DNA of 64,000 nucleotides from Lucifuga dentata (GCA_014773175.1 VXCM01000402.1:280281-344280), one strand, 5' to 3'. Numbered from the stretch's first letter, positions 33,301-46,018 are shown. Translations and numbers: made by a program. The notes: generated by a model not told the origin, from the letters alone.

Positions 33301-35680
33301 GCCAAGGGAGCAGGACTGTCTCTCTGTGGTCATCAAGACCCAGAGAGAGAAAGACAGGCAGAGGAAGAGAAGCATCTCCACAGCTGACCACCCACACATG
33401 ACATTATCCATGCTTTAAAAATAAACACTGCCCGTTTATGGGTTGACTTTGGTATAAACCAGCTGCTTTGTGCCAGCAGCATGTCTGCAATATGCAAGAC
33501 TTCCACTTTTATGTCCAAGCTGGTTCTGCTTTAAATGCATTTTAAGAACAAAAGTATGTAATCAAGCCTACAGCTTTGAATTATATAAGCAGGAGTTGAA
33601 ATACATTTTTTTATGGTTTGGTTTTATGTTTTTTGTGCCTCTGTCGTGTTTATAAGATAGGTTTTAGCAGCTTTGGTCTCACCTTCCCAGAGGACGCACA
33701 GTTGAACAACTGTAGTAGATGCAAGTCACATTAAAATGCCTGTAATATCTGCTGGACCAGCACTTTATTTAGCCTTTTGTGTGGGGTGATTAGCTAGTCA
33801 TGCTTGGCTCTGCCTGCAGTTGATGAGGAAGGGATTTATTGTCCCTGAATATAAGCTGCGAGGACAGAGAGGTCTGACTGTTTTTTGTCCATTCTGACAT
33901 TCTGAGAAGCAAACAATTTATCATTTGCAAAATCAAGTACACAAGGTCTTTTTTTATGTACAACTTTGGAACTCTTTTATGTACAACTTTGGAACCTTTT
34001 CAGGAAGTTAGAAACTTTACTTAATTTCACATCAAGGAATCAGGTGCCTTTTTGATATCTGAAATATAGTTCCTGAGCCATTTGTAGCTCCTATTCCCAT
34101 GTTCGTACTCTCTGATGGTTTGGGAACTGTTGGATCCAAGCATCGCTGATTGGATTCTATGGCCACCTGGTCTGAAGCAATTTTCCACCAGCCCAATAAG
34201 GTAGACAACAGCCATTTATTGTATCCAGGGAATGTCAATGGTAAGGTTTCAATATTTTTGAAGCGTGGTGGGAATGCCAGGAAGGAACTCACTGAATGAA
34301 CCATGTAGTTCCTACTCCAGATAAATCCAGAAATTTAGTGCAGACAGTGCCTGCTGCACCAGGTAAGCAGATATAGAGAATGGACAGATGGGTGGGCTGA
34401 CTGTCCTTAACCCTGTATGTGCATGCTTTATTCCACAGGTTTGGCTGAAACTGCCTTTTTTTTTTTTTTTTTTTTGGAACAAATATATGTTGAATAAGTA
34501 ACTTGAGTTCAACATTCTTAACAATGCTGCTTAGGAAACTTACAAAGGAGAGAAATGAAGATGTACAGCGGCTATAAGGAAAAAAAGGAAAAGACGGGGA
34601 AAAGGGAGAAGTAATGTAAAAGGGAACAAAAATCAAAGGAGAAACTTTCCAGCAGTCCTCAAAATGCAAACGTCAAAGTACAAAACACGTAGATACAAAA
34701 CACCTCATCACATTCAAAGGCAAGAGAGAAATGAGGTGGAGACAGAAAAGCTTCCAGGTGGAAAATATTTAACAACACAGAATTCAGAGCACCAAAACCA
34801 AAGAGATGGAGAACAGGAGATCTGACAAAGTAAGCAAAAAAAGTGAAGGGCCTAAAAACCCAAAAATGAGAGAAGTGGAACTAAAGAAACCAGAGAAACA
34901 CGGTCTTAAGTACGAGTGATTTGCGGGACTCCAGAGATGATTATGTGAAACACACGCACACCCAGAGCCCCAGTGCCAAAAACAGCACACTAGACTGAAA
35001 AACTACTGAAAGCAAAGCGTTCCTGCACTTACTCTTAATAAGGCAATATCCACTTCTCTAAAGTATGGCTGCAAGATCAAGAGGAATGCTACACTAGCCA
35101 TAGATGTGTGGTTTTAAGAGTGTGTGCATATTTTCTGCTGAAATATTTCTCGTTCCAGATCGCAGTTTTGATACATTCTCAGACGGTCAATGTAGCACAA
35201 ATTTCAGCAAAGTACCTCCACGCATATGATATTGTAAAAACTTCTCCAACTTCACAAAGGAAATTCCTTGATCACTGGATATGTCTATTTCATTTTGTGT
35301 TGCCCCTTTCATAGAGTGCAAGGGTTCGCACGCACACCATGCATGCTACAAACATATTTGTAAAAGCAATGTGTATGCTTTCCAAACTCACAGGGCCTCT
35401 TTAACTTCATCATAATTATTTCCTGATGCTAAAAACATGCGGTGAGGACGGGCTTGTTTGTACGCCGCTGCAGGTGGAAGTGTAACATGGTTCTTTACCT
35501 GGAACAGGTATCGCTCCTTTCCAGTGGCATGCATTTTACACCTAGGCCTTCAGTGCTTTCCTCCCGCAGTTAAACCGCCTTCAAATAACCTCAACATGAC
35601 ACTGATTTTTCTAAACAAAAAATCTAAAGTACTACATCGAAAAATCTAAACGCCATGAAAGAAAGTTTAAATAAATCTTA
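33301..35680. other. Intergenic with a short tandem duplication
   Basis: 33947-33972 and 33973-33995 are adjacent copies of a 23-26 bp unit (TCTTTTATGTACAACTTTGG plus AAC) differing only in T-run length. Poly(T) lies near 34457-34476. The minus-strand frames at 34027-34669 were examined and no domain recognised. Confidence 0.45.
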
Positions 35681-35684
35681 GATA

Positions 35685-36265
35685 ATGCCACGTTACATGC
35701 TAGCTACCTTTACAGGCACAAGAAAAATGCTTCTTCTTCTTTGGGTTTTTACGGCAGCTGGCATCCACACGAAAAAGGCAACTAAGCCAGCTAGCATGTC
35801 AAAGGATTTGCCCAACATAGCAAATTTGAAAACTGATTGGTTAAAGAATATGAATCAACAATATCATCCGATTTGCTTCAACAGCAGAGGGGATTCACGC
35901 GAAATTCTGAAGGCTTCAGGGTAGATTTTTCACCTGGAGACAGCGTGGCAGCACAGGTGGAAAATCTGATTGGATAAAAACCCTAATTTATATGAACTGC
36001 AATGGAAGCAGCAACTGAGGGAGAGAGAGTAGCGATGAAATAGTTAATAGACTGGAGGGAACAAACTTTGTAATATATATATATAGCATTAATTAAAATA
36101 TATATTAAATTATAAAAATATAATTTTTTGATTCTGACAATCTCTAGGCCAGCAGAGAAGGCTTTGCCGGCCCTGACGGCCCACCTCTGCTCTTTTTCCT
36201 TCAGGAATTGCTCAGTCAGGATGGGTGAATGCACAGGTCCTGCGAAATTCCACTGCAAATCCAAT
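35685..36265. repeat. Repeat-like region with hairpin
   Basis: 35923-35936 and 35954-35967 form a 14-bp hairpin (AGATTTTTCACCTG / CAGGTGGAAAATCT, one mismatch). Further on, GCTTTGCCGGCCCTGACGGC near 36161 is a word I associate with fish transposon debris. (TA)n-like sequence lies at 36070-36110. Boundaries and family are unresolved. Confidence 0.35.
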
Positions 36266-36319
36266 TAATTTTATTTGAATTGAAGTTAGGGAAGTTGCTC
36301 TCTCTGACTCTTTTTCTCA

Positions 36320-36430
36320 TCTTTCCATCTTGACCACGGCTGCTGGATATGCAAATGAGAGCTCATGGGAAAGCAGACTGGAGCATTTTCCCTTTTGAAG
36401 GAGTACATGTGGATCTCAGAAATGAGACAG
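36320..36430. promoter_or_regulatory. Candidate element with octamer motif
   Basis: GCTGGATATGCAAATGAGAG contains a perfect octamer ATGCAAAT (POU-factor site), in unique sequence with GAAAGCAGACTGGAGC and GGAGTACATGTGGATC. Texture only. Confidence 0.25.
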
Positions 36431-37980
36431 ACCAGGCATTCATCTGACATGCATCTACCTGATTATACAGTCTAACACCGATTACGTACTATTCCCGTCT
36501 TGCAGTGTGACATGCAATGAACTTGCAAGATTGCAGTTATGGTACAGGTTGCAGGAGGCATAAAACCATTTGTTTTGGGATAAATGCATTTATTTTGGTG
36601 CTCAACAAAGACAAAACTGAACAAAGAAAAGATCTCAGACTTCTAAATCCACTCATATTATAAAGATACACAGACATACTAAAATTTGTTATTTACCAAA
36701 GTTACTCTAATAATTTGAAGGATTTGTGCAGTAAAAGTGCAGATGAACATAAAAGCTTGCAGTGTTTCATAAAGCTTTGTGACTTTTTAGCCTTAAATTG
36801 TCCTTCATGAGGCTGATAGATGCTTGTATGATATCATCTGATGCCGGAACATCACTTAGATGAAACTTGACTTACATGACACACAACATACGGCGAGTGA
36901 AAATCTGACGTGAGAGCCGCAGAGGGACCTCCACACCGAGGAGACATGCACACTTACACATGCACACATTCTAGCAAAACCACAGTCAAAAGTAGAGCCC
37001 ACTCTGCCGTAACCTTGAAGTGACAGCGGTGAGGTGAGTCGTGACGGTAAACCCTGGTCTCACGGCAAAGACAGCTTGTGGCGGACCGAAGTATGATGAT
37101 GGATGTCTGGCCCACATGAACATAACTACCCGAGTGGGTTTACATCGTCAGTGTTTAATTAGGTGGTTGCATTGTTTTCCAGAATGACCAAAATTGTAGC
37201 CTGAGGGGTCTTAACGACACCACTGCCATGACTAACGCGCTCATAATTCACAACTTGAATTTTGTTTTGCTTCTCTTCCCCAGCAGTCCTCGTTTCGATC
37301 AGATTTAAGTTGGTAGCAGTCTGACCTGGTGACTGATATTTCTGACAGGATGTTGGCAGCATTATTCTCCTTTTGACAATTTCTTCACCTCTTCCTTTTT
37401 CTTTCTCTTTCTTACTCTTCCAAAATGAGATCTGCTGATATTGCTGAAATAAAACTGGCAAATGCAAAAAACAAAACCTGAACTGGCCCTGTAGCTATCA
37501 TTGCCTCACTTACTGGAATGAGACACTAAAAATGAATGATAGCCACATCAAAAATAAATGACAAACAAATATAAGCACTTGTTCTCCAACTGTAAACAAT
37601 CACACCATCAGAGTGACACATTTATCTTCATCCATGTTGCAAAAGAGGAGGGCAGAAGGACAAATAAGTATTTAATGGGATAGGACTTAGTTTTGTTTAT
37701 GTCTGGCGAAAGAGATGGTTACAGTAAATGTGGCAATAGAATTACAAAAGAGCAGCATTGTAGGAAAGATAAAAAAAAAAAAAAANTAAAAAAAAAAAAA
37801 AACAAGACTGCAGTGAAAATAATAGTACAACTTAAAGCCCTGAAAAAAATTAGCTAGAGTACAATAATTCAAATGTATGAAGGAGAACAAGACCAATTTC
37901 TTGTGGCATAATTTTTGTGTGTGTGGGTTCTTGTGGGCTTATTAGTGGATGTGGGCCTCGGGGTGCCTGCTGGTTCGTGT
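36431..37980. other. Intergenic, one poly(A) gap
   Basis: Unique AT-rich sequence; poly(A) with a single N at 37786. The minus-strand frame at 37159-37467 has no recognised domain. Confidence 0.45.
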
Positions 37981-38170
37981 GTGTGTGTGTGTTCTTGAAC
38001 TTCTGTCTTTGTGAGGACCAGCTTGAGTTTTAGACTTTAAAAGTAAGGACATTTTAATGGTCCTCAATTTATTAAAGTTTGAGGGCTAGGCCTGCGTTTT
38101 GTTGTTTGCCCACCATTATACATAACATTAACTATGCATACACACATGCATAATGGTTGCCATGTGTATC
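37981..38170 (+). repeat. Fish GAGGACC-type repeat fragment
   Basis: (GT)n, then TGTCTTTGTGAGGACCAGCT, TTTTAGACTTTAAAAGTAAG and GACATTTTAATGGTCCTCAA. This pattern recurs widely in fish genomes. The GGACC words are inverted (GAGGACC / GGTCCTC). Ends not resolved. Confidence 0.4.
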
Positions 38171-38698
38171 CCTGCATTAGTTGAAAATGTTTGTTGAGCC
38201 TGTTCTCTCATTAATAACACTGCATTTGTAAGATGCAACAAAAATCTCTAGAGGGCAGTAAAGTCAGCTGGTATTCATGGTTCTTGTGCTTAGCGACGTT
38301 ACCTGCACAGTGACATTGACAAACAGAAAATGAGTATCTGAAAGTTTTGAGGAGAAGCTGATCAAGCACGTCAGAAACTGCGACCATTTATATGATGTCT
38401 GACAGATATGTCTGTGAATAGTTGCCATAAAATCGTCCTCGACTGTCACTATGATGATTTATTGACCCTTACTTTGCCTCCTAGTATTTAATACTTAAGA
38501 TTGACAAACTGCAAGAGAGTGTGAGCTACACTTTAAGTTCTTGTGTGTGCTGACACACACACCAGACCGTGGACGGTGCCAAAATGGGCCATCTGTGTGT
38601 CCTGGTATTCATGGTTCTTGTGCTCTCACAACGGCCGACCAAACAGTTTGTCTATGTTTCTCTGTACTTCATGAATTGTTATTGCCAAGACATCCACT
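38171..38698. other. Intergenic with a CTCF-like word
   Basis: TCTCTAGAGGGCAGT near 38247-38261 differs from the CTCF core at two positions. The frame starting at 38569 runs into a repeat and is not supported as a gene. Confidence 0.35.
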
Positions 38699-39070
38699 GT
38701 AGATTTTTTCACTTCATGCGACAGGAATGTTCCAGAGTACGAGCTGTCTCCTGCCTGGAACTGGCAGCCATTTTGGCAGACTTAATAATCTGTCATGTAA
38801 GAACCATATAAGTGCCGGTACTGCCTCACCTGCTCTGCCAGTCGCCATCAAAATTCTTTGCCACTCTCTCTCTCTCTTTCTTCTATGTACTTCCTCTTCC
38901 TCCACTCCTCTTTGCTTGGCCAGTCGTTGATGAAGACCCATTTATGTCATGTGGACGCCAACAGCATTGTTTCAAGTTTTGAGTGTTGCGCAGACTTGTG
39001 AGCGATCATTAAGTGTGGACTCTTAACCATTTTGATTGCAATTCCGTTCCATTTTCCTTATGCCTAGTGT
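38699..39070 (+). repeat. Intact relative of the hAT-split repeat
   Basis: It matches 23036-23097 plus 24258-24575 in order and orientation. At the point where the other copy carries the hAT, this copy reads CTGTCTCCTGCCTGGAACTGGCAGCC without interruption. It therefore shows the pre-insertion state. Confidence 0.6.
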
Positions 39071-39529
39071 TGCATCCACATCTGTTAAAACCTTACCCTT
39101 AGACGACAGTTACCTAAATTAAAACCTAAATACCTAAATTTTATGCATGTCATGGCTCAGATTAGGGTGAAGCATTATGGAATATACTGTATTATCAGGG
39201 TCTTTATTCTTGCAGTTTAGCTTTAATAATAATTCCCATCCTGCTGTCCCTGCTGATACACGCAGCCTGTGATCTCTAACTAAGCACTCTGCTGCAATCC
39301 AGTATCAGACTGAGATGCTAGGTTGTAAACTCCTAAAAGAGGTAGACAGAGAAAGATAATAATGATAAATAAGGGGTTTAGTGTCATGGGGTTTGGCGTA
39401 ATGTCATCAAAAAATAAAACAGTAGCGACAAATAAAAAGAGAATGTGATTATACGTAGGCATGCTAAAGAGAGAGCTTGTTATGCACGACTATCGATGTA
39501 CACATGTGGAGAGAGATGAAAATTTCTGC
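39071..39529. other. Intergenic, no gene seen
   Basis: AT-rich unique sequence with ACCTAAATT short direct repeats at 39111-39141. No gene. Confidence 0.4.
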
Positions 39530-39745
39530 AACCCAAAAGCCTCATCTTATTGGCTAATCATGCCCAACAGCACCCGGGGCAACCATAATGACTGACGGCA
39601 GAGGGAATTCCATGGAATAGGAAGTTGGAAGAAATTATGTGGTGGTGAAAATGAATTTACTGAGACGACAAGACGCATCAGAAGGCGACCACAGCTGGAC
39701 GGGGGAACATTTACGGCTGTGGCTCGCTTGCATATGGAGTGTTAA
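39530..39745. promoter_or_regulatory. Candidate conserved non-coding element
   Basis: CATCTTATTGGCTAATCATG, GGGGCAACCATAATGACTGA and GGAATTCCATGGAATAGG lie in unique, non-repetitive sequence. Texture only. Confidence 0.25.
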
Positions 39746-40039
39746 CTCACATGCTCTGTGTTAGTATCAATTATTTATATGAAATGAGAACTGGGGGATG
39801 TAATTGAAGCCGTAATGGCAGAGAATGTTACAGATGCTGAAATGAGAACAGCTGGTCATTCTGTAGCAAACACACGGACTGGGATTTTTACAGCATGACA
39901 TCCATGGTGTAAAGTTAGATGACACACAGCGAGCAAGGACTGTCTGATAAGTGTTAATATATTTATGTTCCATTTATGATTTACTGTCTACTAAATATTG
40001 ATGTCATCTGAGTGGTGTGTGGTATCTTCATTTAAACAC
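39746..40039. other. Intergenic, no gene seen
   Basis: Unique AT-rich sequence between a candidate element and a repeat copy. Nothing recognised. Confidence 0.4.
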
Positions 40040-40294
40040 ACTGTCCAATCAACTGAGTGGACTTAAGCATATGTCAAATTTATTGATGTGACATACAGAT
40101 TTCATACTGCTGAAATTTACTGTGTAATGCTGTGTTTTATGAATCATTAACCTGACATATAAAGAAATACCGTAGTAATGCCTCTTTCAAGGGAAGCGCT
40201 AAAAGTGGCAGGTAACGTGTTTATGAATGAGGGAACATGGGTGCATATTAGCCATTATGGACATGTTAAATCTGCCGCTTTATGAATTACCCCA
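40040..40294 (-). mobile_element. Dispersed TIR family, copy C (partial)
   Basis: Minus strand reads GGGGTAATTCATAAAGCGGC, AGATTTAACATGTCC and GTTCCCTCATTCATAAACAC, matching the left part of copies A, B and D. The right part is missing. The outer GGGG end is retained, supporting a transposon-terminus reading. Confidence 0.55.
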
Positions 40295-40370
40295 AGAACT
40301 CTTTGATCATGGGGGCATAAATTCAGGTTGAAAATCAATTTCTTTTACAAAATCGCTGTATTATCCCGTG

Positions 40371-40458
40371 AAAATTGATAATTATTTTCTTTTTTTTTCC
40401 TTTTTTCTTTTTCCTTTTTTTCTTTTTTTTTTCCTTTTTTTTCAAAAATTGATAATTA
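40371..40458 (-). repeat. Pyrimidine-tract insert with 14-bp direct repeats
   Basis: AAAATTGATAATTA occurs at 40371-40384 and 40445-40458. Between them lie 60 bases that are essentially only T and C. A 14-bp target duplication flanking an A/G-rich tail (on the minus strand) is what a tail-only retrotransposition product would leave. Local duplication with slippage is the alternative. Confidence 0.45.
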
Positions 40459-43030
40459 ATCGTGTTTTCTTTAGGACAGTCGCCCCTCCAAGTTAACTAA
40501 TGATACACCAGTAATTACATATTTAGATGACATGACTATTAACCGTTCCTCATAGCCAAACTAAACATATGAAGATTAAAATAAATTCATATAATCATAC
40601 CAGTCTGGTGATGCACCGCAGGAGGATCCTGACCCATAACTCTTTGAATCACACACCGACTGTATTTTATATTACCTGACAAAGCCTGGCTGCTGCTTTG
40701 CTGAGGAGGCTCGGATGATCTGAGGGATCAGAAGCAGCGATGCTCACTCAATCCCAGCCACATAATGAAGCATCGTGGGGGTCTATGAGAGAAATCCAGG
40801 GTCTCTACAGAAAACCTGCAGCTGGATTTTAAATCAGCAGACAGGCTGAAGGTCATTCCAGCAGGTCAGACGCTCATTCAGACAGAGAAGGTCAGGAGGG
40901 CTGCGACCAGAGAGAGAGAGAGAGAGGGTGATTTAAGGAAGAGAAGGAAGTGACGGTTACACAGAAGAAAAGCAGTGATTAAGCTCTAAAGTTAACAGCA
41001 TTTTTAGAAAAGGTTAGGCCAGGATATAAAGTTTTCATTAATTTTAGGGTCTTAACAATGAACCCAAAGGCATTAGATATTTGATAATGTGCTGTTATGT
41101 CTAAGGACACTATGCCTTTCATCTGAGTTTAAAGCTAAATTGTTATTGACCCTGCAAACATACCCAGGGGATTGGGAGCAATCTACTAATTTCAGAGTTA
41201 CGGCTAGAATTAAACAAAAACAATAATTGTTTCATAATGCAAATCCCTGATCTACATCGTTTCCATGTTCGTGAACATTGTTCCATGGCTCAAGGGTTTT
41301 CTGCCCGACAAATTTAATAAAAATTCATTTTAAGACTTTGAAGGCCTGTGGACAATTAAAGCTAATTAACAGCTGTGAAAATGTTGCTTCTTTAGTAGAG
41401 ATAATCATTAAAGTCGCTGGGATACAGCGGTGTATTATTAAAAAGACTCAGTTTTCATACATGAACAGCCAAAGTCTAATCATACTGATGGACAGATGTA
41501 AAGTTGTAGGTTTTCTATTATGCATCAAGAGGGGAAATATGTGATTTTATTGGTAGTTGGATTATTAATATACAGCTTTCTGTGATTAATCAGTTTTTGA
41601 CTGTATCTTATTTTGGTTTAAATACATTTTTATATTCTAAAACATTCTTTAGTTTGTTTTTGTCTCGTTAGAGAATCCATAAATTTTATAGATTTTTTTT
41701 TTTTTTTTTTTNTTTTTTTTTTTTTTTTTTGTCTGGGGTTTTTTTCTTTCCTGTTTTTAGAGTACTTTTATTTTCTAAAATTTGATAGGATCAAGACAAT
41801 AAAGTTTGACAATCAATTATTTTTGAAAGTTTTTTGCAGTTTTCTGGAATTTTTCAAAACATTTTTTCTTCTAATATTCTTCCCTTAAATGTATTTTTCT
41901 ATTAATCTTTTTTTTTTTTTTTTTTNTTTTTTTTTTTTTTTTTGCAATCTAAATAGAAAATCAAAGCAAAGGAAAATAACTCAGGAGTCATTAATTTCTT
42001 TTAGATTAAAAAAAAACCTTCTGTGTTATATTTTTCTAGAAATATTTCAAGATTAGTCTTTACCTATGATTTTCTGGCAGAATCGGTAGAACAAAATTTG
42101 AATTTCCATCTATTCAAGGAATTTTTCCACAGTGCAACTTTTGGCAAAGTTGAGTGAAATTGCTAAAATGACTCAAGGGATAAATGTGTGTATATTATGA
42201 TGTGTAGACAGGTATGAAGGTCATTATTTTGTTCTTAAATAAGAACTTGAAGGAGGTGAGGTCAGGAGCAGAGGACATGTTTTTACTCTCCATGTTCCTC
42301 ATTTCTTCCCTCCTGCTGCTTGTTAGCTTCATCCCCACAGTCATCATTCATCTGCCCTTCTAAACTTGGAGCTGTGCAGTTTCTGAATGCTGACTCAGTC
42401 GCCTAAACAGCATCGATCATCTGAAGCCCAATGAGACGGAACTTGGCTTCTGTAATGACGTTCCAGAAAAGCATGATGACATGCTGTGCACCAGTATTTA
42501 AGTTAGCAAAATAACTGTGATCCAAAGTTGCCATGGTAACTTTCACACTGAGGCTCAGTGTTTACAGAGATGAGACATGATGGATATGAAAAAGTTTTAG
42601 CCTTCATACAAAGTACTTAGTGCACAGTACCTAGTACTGTGTGCCAAGTACTTAGCATTTAAATGTACTGTGTACTTAGCATACAGTACGTGCTGCAATT
42701 AAGGTGAAAAAAGGTAAGGTAAGCTGTAATGACTAGAATTACAGGATTCTTTCACCAAATATAATGACTTAATGTTTAATCAGCTTTAGCCTCTTACACG
42801 CTGTCCTAGATGAAAGATAACAGTTGTGAGAGAAATGTGAAGGAATCCCTGGTTGTAGATCCAGAATGGTAGTCCTATGTCACCACATGAGACAAACCCA
42901 TTTGGTCTTGCAACCAAAGACAACCTGCAGCAAAATTCTGACAGCATCAGAAATTTATGATGACAATCTGACAGTGTGACTGCTGCTCTGAACCAATTAC
43001 AAAGCAGCCAATAGGAATACAGCATTACAT
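40459..43030. other. Intergenic, AT-rich, two poly(T) gaps
   Basis: Single Ns at 41712 and 41926 in poly(T). (GA)n at about 40912-40927. 42600-42695 is rich in GTACTTAG / AGTAC words in both orientations. No gene. Confidence 0.45.
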
Positions 43031-43062
43031 TTTATGGAGATGTTTCTTAAGTTCAAACATAA

Positions 43063-43090
43063 CAATAATAATAATAATAATAATAATAAT
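43063..43090 (+). repeat. (AAT)n microsatellite
   Basis: Uninterrupted AAT/ATA trinucleotide run. Its translation gives a poly-Asn frame that is not a gene. Confidence 0.85.
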
Positions 43091-44184
43091 GACAATAATG
43101 TTAACTTTTCATTCAGTCGCTCTGGTGTCAAAGTCCTCTCTGAACAAAAGACAATAACAATTCCCTTTCAATTATTCCCTTATTTAAGATCCACATTTTT
43201 TTTTTTTTTTTTAANTTTTTTTTTTTTTTTTTAACTCAAAGGAAGACCTGGAAAAGCTCTAGAAATGGAAGGAAAATCTAAACTTTAAATGATTCCTGTT
43301 AATGGTTTCTGGATTTATAATGTGCTTCAATTTACAAACATATGATTTAAGTTGTTTAATGGGACACTTTAGCTGTTTCAAATGATAAGCGGTGTTTGGC
43401 ATCAATCAGCTGCAATCTGCACTTATCTAACCTCAGTCCTGTTCTCCTGATGCCCTGCTTCTTGGTCAGTGCATGGAACAGTTTGGTTAAATTTTGAGTG
43501 TAGCAGCAGGGAGAATTTGAGAGGTAGGCATCGCTCAAGGTTGCGTTGCGTGAGGTTGGGCGTCATCGCTCAGCGCTCAATGCCCAGCTCACCACGTCTC
43601 ACCGCTTATCATGTACAAGCATCCTTTAGAAGAAAAAACATCTTTTAGAAGAAAAAGCATATCCTATAGGAGAAGTATTTATTTGTTGTTGTGTTATGTT
43701 TATGTGCATACATGTATACATTTAAATTCAACCACTATTTTTGTACTGTTTGCATATGTAAATAGTATATATATATTTTTTAATCACATTCAGAGAGGTC
43801 CATGAAGAATCTAATTGCATGGAAAACTTGTTTTTCTGTGCAGATGATAATAAAACCTTTGAATCTTTTGACAAGTTCTGCATATAAACACTGTCTGCTT
43901 CCTATTTATATGTGTTTATTTGTATTTATGGAGACATATGTGTCTCTGCAGTTATTTATGTTTGTGTATTAGCATGGATGTGGGTGTATTTGTGCGGGCA
44001 TACGACCATATGTATGAACTTGTGCATGTTTGTTAATAATGTATATTGTTTCCAGCAGTGTGTCGGCATGAACGTGTGCACATGTCCTTGTTTATGTACA
44101 TTTGCATATCTTCATATGTGTGTGGGTGTATATTGAGTGTCACTCAGCTTGCGTACAATGGAGACGCTATGAAAAGTCCACATA
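43091..44184. other. Intergenic, one homopolymer gap
   Basis: Poly(T) with a single N at 43215; an imperfect duplication of CTTTAGAAGAAAAA at 43623-43655; degenerate TGTG/CATATG sequence at 43900-44140. No gene is supported. Confidence 0.45.
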
Positions 44185-44549
44185 CAACGGGGTCCAAAAG
44201 TCTGAGACCACATGTAAAATCTGTGATGTTTTCCATGTAAATGTGGAAATAATCAGAAAGTCTGACATCACAAGAAGCTCTTTGGAACATCGTCACATCA
44301 TGCTGGATAACTTGGCTCACCAGGTTTTTACAAACTTGTGGAGTCCATGCCAGCTGGAGCGATGCTGTCTTAAAGCAAAAGGGGGGCATACCAAATACTA
44401 CAACATTCTGACATCATGAACATTTTTCAAAGATTCCACTTTTCACTCAAATTAAGATATCATTTGTAATGGAAAATCTTGTATTAAATTCAAAAAGAAT
44501 GCAAAATAGAAGCATTTTCACAGTGGTCTCAGACTTTTGGACCCCACTG
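44185..44549 (+). mobile_element. Tc1/mariner element, internally deleted
   Basis: The left end CAACGGGGTCCAAAAGTCTG is mirrored by the right end (minus strand CAGTGGGGTCCAAAAGTCTG). A TA dinucleotide lies on each side (44183-44184, 44550-44551), the mandatory Tc1/mariner target duplication. At 365 bp it keeps only the C-terminal tip of the transposase, so it is a non-autonomous deletion derivative. Confidence 0.88.
44332..44398 (+). pseudogene. Tc1-like transposase C-terminal fragment
   Basis: 44332-44355 reads KLVESMPA, and 44375-44398 in a different frame reads AKGGHTKY. Together these are the usual last residues of fish Tc1-like transposases (family knowledge). The frameshift between them and the absence of the DDE domain show it is dead. 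It lies inside the 365-bp element bounded by TA duplications. Confidence 0.8.
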
Positions 44550-44551
44550 TA

Positions 44552-45744
44552 TGTAGATTTAGCTTCCTGTTAGTGACCAAAACTGGTTCCTCCTTTTATC
44601 CTGATGTACTGCTACCATTGTATGTTCAATTCCAAAAACATGTTTGCTGAAGCTCACATGATGAAAAAACTACAGCAAACTGGATTTGTATGGCTGTGTG
44701 GTTCTTGTATTCTATAATGGCAGCAAACACAAAACCTTTTAACTACTACTATTATTATTATTTTAATTCTGAAAAAAAAAAATAATAATAATAAAAAATA
44801 ACACATCCATTGGAAGAACCCAGGAGGAAAATCTAGCAGAACAGACCATGCCCCACTTAAGAGAACAAAATAATAAACATAGATGGGCGCTAACAGTTTC
44901 ATGATGTATAATTTATGGTTAGTGCTGACTTTGTTAGATATAAGTATATTTGTATGCATGTGTGCACACAATATACACACCAGCATGTGTGTATATTGCT
45001 CCATTTGTGCATCTAGCAGCCATGTCCAAAACCACATTGAATCAAACATCAGATATGATAGATGCTATGCCACCATGTGTCCCGAACATTTCTGCAGCCT
45101 CTGTCTAATCTGTTCTTTAAATGATTCCTCCACATCATCTGTTTCCCCTCATCATCGTTATATTCTGCTTGATCCTTTGACGTTTGGCTCTCTGACTACA
45201 ACAACAGCCTCAATCATGCTCCGGTTTATTCAGCGAAGGATTCATTAGCTTTAGTCTTGTTTGAGTGGGAGTGGGCTTCAAGTGACCTTATGTTGCGTCC
45301 AACAGTTTCCAGCCACAAGGGAGGAGTCCTGTGTTTGTCGGTTTGCTCTGGTGTTCATGCTCATGGTCTGTCAGCGGTTTCTGGGTTGTGTTTAGAATGC
45401 AAAATTATCTAAGGCGCCTTCTGGCAAATGCCTCTGGCACTTTAGCCCTGCTATTCTGCTTGTGCGCAAATATTTGTGTGTGTGTGTAACCATGTGTAAG
45501 GTATATGTGTGTCTCATGGCCCATCCAGGAGTCATTATCTGCAAATCTGACAGAAAGAAAAAACAGCAAAGGCACCTCCATTCTTATGATTAACACTTTA
45601 GAAGAAACACAAACACATATGCACAAACTTTGTATTCAGCATTCCACACGTCTGGCAAAAACAGACAGTGCAGACACATGACCTTTTTCACCAGACAGCC
45701 CTGACCCCAAAGGCTCCAACTTCGCTGATGTTCCCCTGTTTCTG

Positions 45745-45775
<31 letters not shown>

Positions 45776-46018
45776 TCACATGCCAAATGTTCTCCTAGGA
45801 ATGTGAGAGGATGAGGTGAAAGAAAGAGTAAAGAAAAACAAATCCTTCCTCCTTCATCCTCAGATCTCACCAGGCCTGATGATTAAAATAACACTGGAGG
45901 AGATAAATGTCCTATTTATGTGGAGCTTTTTGACAATAGCAGCCTTGTGCCCCTCTGACTGCTATAATCAATTACAGGATCAAGACTATCAGCCAATAAA
46001 CAGAAACTGCTTGTTTTT
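44552..46018. other. Intergenic with (GT)n
   Basis: (GT)n at 45749-45775. 45870-45990 is unique sequence with GATGATTAAAATAACACTGG and TAATCAATTACAGG and could be a minor regulatory element. The hydrophobic minus-strand frame at 44654-45049 is compositional. Confidence 0.4.

Noticed and set aside
35685..36265. A complete transposon with defined ends
   Set aside because: Only an internal hairpin and a familiar GC-rich word were found. Inverted termini and a target duplication could not be located.
38569..38811. 80-codon frame with a hydrophobic start
   Set aside because: It runs into a repeat family also present at 23-24.6 kb. The signal-peptide-like start is not shared by the other copy.
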